This document shows positions 62,085 through 64,000 of a stretch of 64,000 bases of DNA, piece after piece. Position numbers and translations under genes: made by a program. Position 1 is the first letter of the stretch. Every line of letters starts with the position of its first letter. The DNA lies in contig NZ_JBHOQV010000150.1 in assembly GCF_042408735.1 (NCBI RefSeq), positions 18,928 to 82,927 on the forward strand, written 5' to 3'. The DNA comes from Thermogemmatispora sp042408735 (GTDB taxonomy: Bacteria; Chloroflexota; Ktedonobacteria; Ktedonobacterales; Ktedonobacteraceae). Under the pieces are notes generated by a model. That model was given only the letters and a program-made list of their open reading frames with translations. It did no database searches and was not told the origin of the DNA.

Positions 62085-62116
62085 GCGGGCCACCGGGGAG
62101 GTCCCCAGTGACCCGC
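62085..62116 (-). terminator. Intrinsic terminator on the minus strand
   Basis: Read on the minus strand, a 15-pair GC stem (two wobble pairs, loop ACCT) is followed by a TTGTTGTTTGTT tract. It ends transcripts coming from the GH15 gene before the sulfite reductase promoter. Confidence 0.8.
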
Positions 62117-62254
62117 GTACAGAGGCAGCCCATCTTGGGTACGGCGTCCTGCCGCAGCAGCAAGGAGGCGACCTCGTCCTTCCTGCCAGCTGGTCGGCTG
62201 AGTACTGACGCTGACGCTCGCAGAGCGAGCAAGCGAGCGAGTGAGTAAGCGGGG

Positions 62255-62298
62255 GAGGAGCAACGGACTCAAGCAGTGGGAGGCTCCGTTTGCTCCTC
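62255..62298 (-). terminator. Stem-loop just after the GH15 gene
   Basis: GAGGAGCAACGGA and its complement (one bulged base) form a 13-pair stem 46 bases past the GH15 stop. With the stronger terminator at 62085 it forms a double transcription end; the interval between holds only purine-rich short repeats. Confidence 0.55.
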
Positions 62299-62343
62299 TT
62301 TCTCTCCAGCTACTACCGATCGAACGCCCGCCGGTGCGCTCGC

Positions 62344-64000
62344 TTACTCGTCGGTCTTCTTCTGCAACTGGATGGCGGCGATTACCGGCTGCGTGCAGCG
62401 ATCGCGCTCAGCCAGACGCTGTTCTGCCTTATAAAGATTATAAGCGCTATTGATAAGAGCGATATGAGTAAAAGCCTGGGGATAATTGCCCAGAGCCACA
62501 CGATTGCGCGAATCGATCTCTTCCGAGAAGAGGCCGAGATTCCCGCCGTAAGTCAGCAAGCGTTCGAAGAGCGAGCGCGCCTCATCGAGGCGGCCCTGCA
62601 TGGCCAGATTATCGATCAGCCAGCAGGTACAGATCGTAAACGTACCCTCCTGGCCGGGCAAGCCGTCCTCCGACAGGTAGCGGTAGACGAAGCCATGCTC
62701 GTCCGTGAGCTGCTCCATAATGCGATCGACTGTTGAGCGCATCCGGGGATCGTCGGCAGGGATGAAGCCGATCAGCGGCAGGAGCAGATTGGAGGCATCA
62801 AGGGCCGTGCTCGCATATGATTGGGTGAACGCACCGATCTCGGTATTATAGCCGTGGGCCAGCACATCCGCCCGAATCTGATCGCGCACGCGGTACCAGC
62901 GCAGGAGATCAGCCTCCAGATGGAGCTGCTCAGCGGCGCGGATGCCGCGGTCCAGCGCGACCCAACACATGACCTTCGAATACACATAGTGGCGGGGCTC
63001 GCCACGCATCTCCCAGATGCCGCGGTCCGGCTCATGCCAGTGGGCGCAGACGTAGTCGACCAGTGAGCGCAGCATTTCCCACAGGGGGCCTTCCAGCTTC
63101 TCGCCGTAGCGTTCGAAGCCACCGCGGCGGCGGTAGAGATGGATGCAATCCAGGATCTCGCCGAAGACATCCATCTGCTTCTGATCGGCAGCGGCGTTGC
63201 CGATGCGCACCGGGCGCGAGCCACAATAGCCCTCCAAATGTGGCAGCTCCCGCTCCGGCAGCTCGCGCTCGCCACGGATGCCGTACATCACCTGCAGGTC
63301 CTCGCCGTTAGAATACGACAGGCGGCGCAGCCAGTAGGTAAAGGCGCGGGCCTCATCGGTAAAGCCGAGCACCAGCAGGGCATAGAGCGTAAAGGCGGCA
63401 TCGCGCAGCCAGGTAAAGCGATATTCCCAGTTGCGCACGCCCCCGATCTCCTCTGGCAGCGACGTTGTGGGCGCGGCCACCAGGGCCCCAGTCGGCGCAT
63501 AGGTCATCATCTTCAGCACAAGGGCGCTGCGTCGAACCCATTCGGCATATGGGCCATCGTAGTTGATCCCCGAGATCCAGCGTCGCCAGCAATGCAACGT
63601 ATGGGCCAGCTCCGCGGTAAAATCGCGCTGGAGCAGCTCCTGCTCCACCAGCTTCCGTGCCGCGCGCAGGCTGCGCCCCATACCGATCGCAAAGATCAGC
63701 CGCTCGCCCTCGCGCAGTGTGGCTTGCACCACCAGAGCGGGATGGAGCGCCTCCGGCTCCTCCCCCTCGTCCGGCACGATCTCCAGAGAGAAGCCCGGCA
63801 GCCGATAGGCCCCAATGATCGCCAGCCCAATATGCTGTTGGCCATCCGAGATCACCGCCCCCGTAGCGTTGGGCAGCAGCTCGATCTGGCTTGTTGTCGC
63901 TCCATAGTTGGGCGTCGCCTTCAGGGTTACCGTAATCGGCAGCTCTCCATGCGTACATTCCACAATGCGCACCAGGCTATGGCACGAGCCGTCCTCATAC
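62344..64000 (-). CDS. Glycoside hydrolase family 15 protein (glucoamylase/trehalase-like), N-terminus outside window
   Basis: At least 552 residues; the reading frame stays open to the right edge (YEDGSCHSLVRIVECTHGELPI), so the gene is partial. An N-terminal beta-sandwich region is followed by an (alpha/alpha)6 barrel with GGVRNWEYRFTWLRDAAFTLYAL, EDLQVMYGIRG and a C-terminal catalytic region with TFTICTCWLIDNLA. Bacterial GH15 proteins of this type hydrolyse alpha-glucans or trehalose. There is no export signal in the visible part. Two terminators follow it. Confidence 0.92.
   Translation of the reverse strand, partial: YEDGSCHSLVRIVECTHGELPITVTLKATPNYGATTSQIELLPNATGAVISDGQQHIGLAIIGAYRLPGFSLEIVPDEGEEPEALHPALVVQATLREGERLIFAIGMGRSLRAARKLVEQELLQRDFTAELAHTLHCWRRWISGINYDGPYAEWVRRSALVLKMMTYAPTGALVAAPTTSLPEEIGGVRNWEYRFTWLRDAAFTLYALLVLGFTDEARAFTYWLRRLSYSNGEDLQVMYGIRGERELPERELPHLEGYCGSRPVRIGNAAADQKQMDVFGEILDCIHLYRRRGGFERYGEKLEGPLWEMLRSLVDYVCAHWHEPDRGIWEMRGEPRHYVYSKVMCWVALDRGIRAAEQLHLEADLLRWYRVRDQIRADVLAHGYNTEIGAFTQSYASTALDASNLLLPLIGFIPADDPRMRSTVDRIMEQLTDEHGFVYRYLSEDGLPGQEGTFTICTCWLIDNLAMQGRLDEARSLFERLLTYGGNLGLFSEEIDSRNRVALGNYPQAFTHIALINSAYNLYKAEQRLAERDRCTQPVIAAIQLQKKTDE

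Noticed and set aside
1..64000. tRNA, rRNA, CRISPR or prophage structural cluster
   Set aside because: No cloverleaf, rRNA block, spaced repeat array or run of phage genes was recognised by eye; dedicated searches could still find a weak case.

Overview
The window is GC-rich, densely coding chromosomal DNA. A form I aerobic CO dehydrogenase cluster (coxMSL), siroheme and sulfite-reduction genes, many two-component and one-component regulators, and sigma-70-like TTG-17-TATACT promoters suggest a heterotrophic CO-oxidising Chloroflexota bacterium, probably of the class Ktedonobacteria (Thermogemmatispora-like). This placement is inference from gene content and recognised proteins, not from a marker gene. 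No rRNA, tRNA, CRISPR array or origin was seen.

Layout. 1-13200: a minus-strand catabolic region. A FadR-type GntR regulator leads E1 alpha, E1 beta, an M24-fold enzyme, a lipoyl E2, a five-gene Liv-type ABC transporter and the first codons of a butanediol-dehydrogenase-like gene. A 3-hydroxyisobutyrate-dehydrogenase-like gene diverges from the regulator, and two strong palindromes lie between them. 13370-20440: a CPA2 antiporter, an unusual phosphoesterase-HhH-RNase H fusion, a small membrane protein, a sulfite-oxidase-fold protein, an unrecognised gene with an AT-rich core, and a DsbA/DoxX pair. 20613-21080: a HxlR regulator diverging from the DsbA/DoxX pair. 21081-22528: no intact gene, but a decayed TnpB zinc ribbon and several stem-loops.

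22529-30700: a His-rich SHOCT protein, a secreted-domain anchor protein, a long prokaryotic Argonaute with an apparently complete DEDD tetrad and 5'-phosphate pocket, a WD40 protein, then an FchA-FolD folate pair in which FolD has lost its cyclohydrolase lysine, and a globin. 31414-38165: a lone protein resembling a phage tail hub, a LysR/DJ-1 divergent pair, two membrane proteins and a second TnpB remnant. 38226-44540: coxM-coxS-coxL-xdhC(YHS)-coxG and a methyltransferase on the minus strand. 44805-52892: two histidine kinase/response regulator pairs and an FtsX-type ABC exporter. 53100-58230: a zinc-ribbon membrane protein, a decayed partial copy of rlmI, a MarR/oxidoreductase divergent pair and intact rlmI. 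58331-61848: cobA, the precorrin-2 dehydrogenase gene and sulfite reductase. 62344-64000: a GH15 glucoamylase-like gene running off the right edge.

How the genes work together. The left region plausibly imports and oxidises a branched-chain or acetoin-type 2-oxo compound. The cox genes supply electrons from CO. Sulfite reductase and siroheme synthesis form one sulfur-assimilation operon with a clear promoter. The FchA/FolD pair appears to split the usual bifunctional FolD chemistry. The Argonaute is the most likely host-defence component, and it has no recognisable accessory effector beside it.
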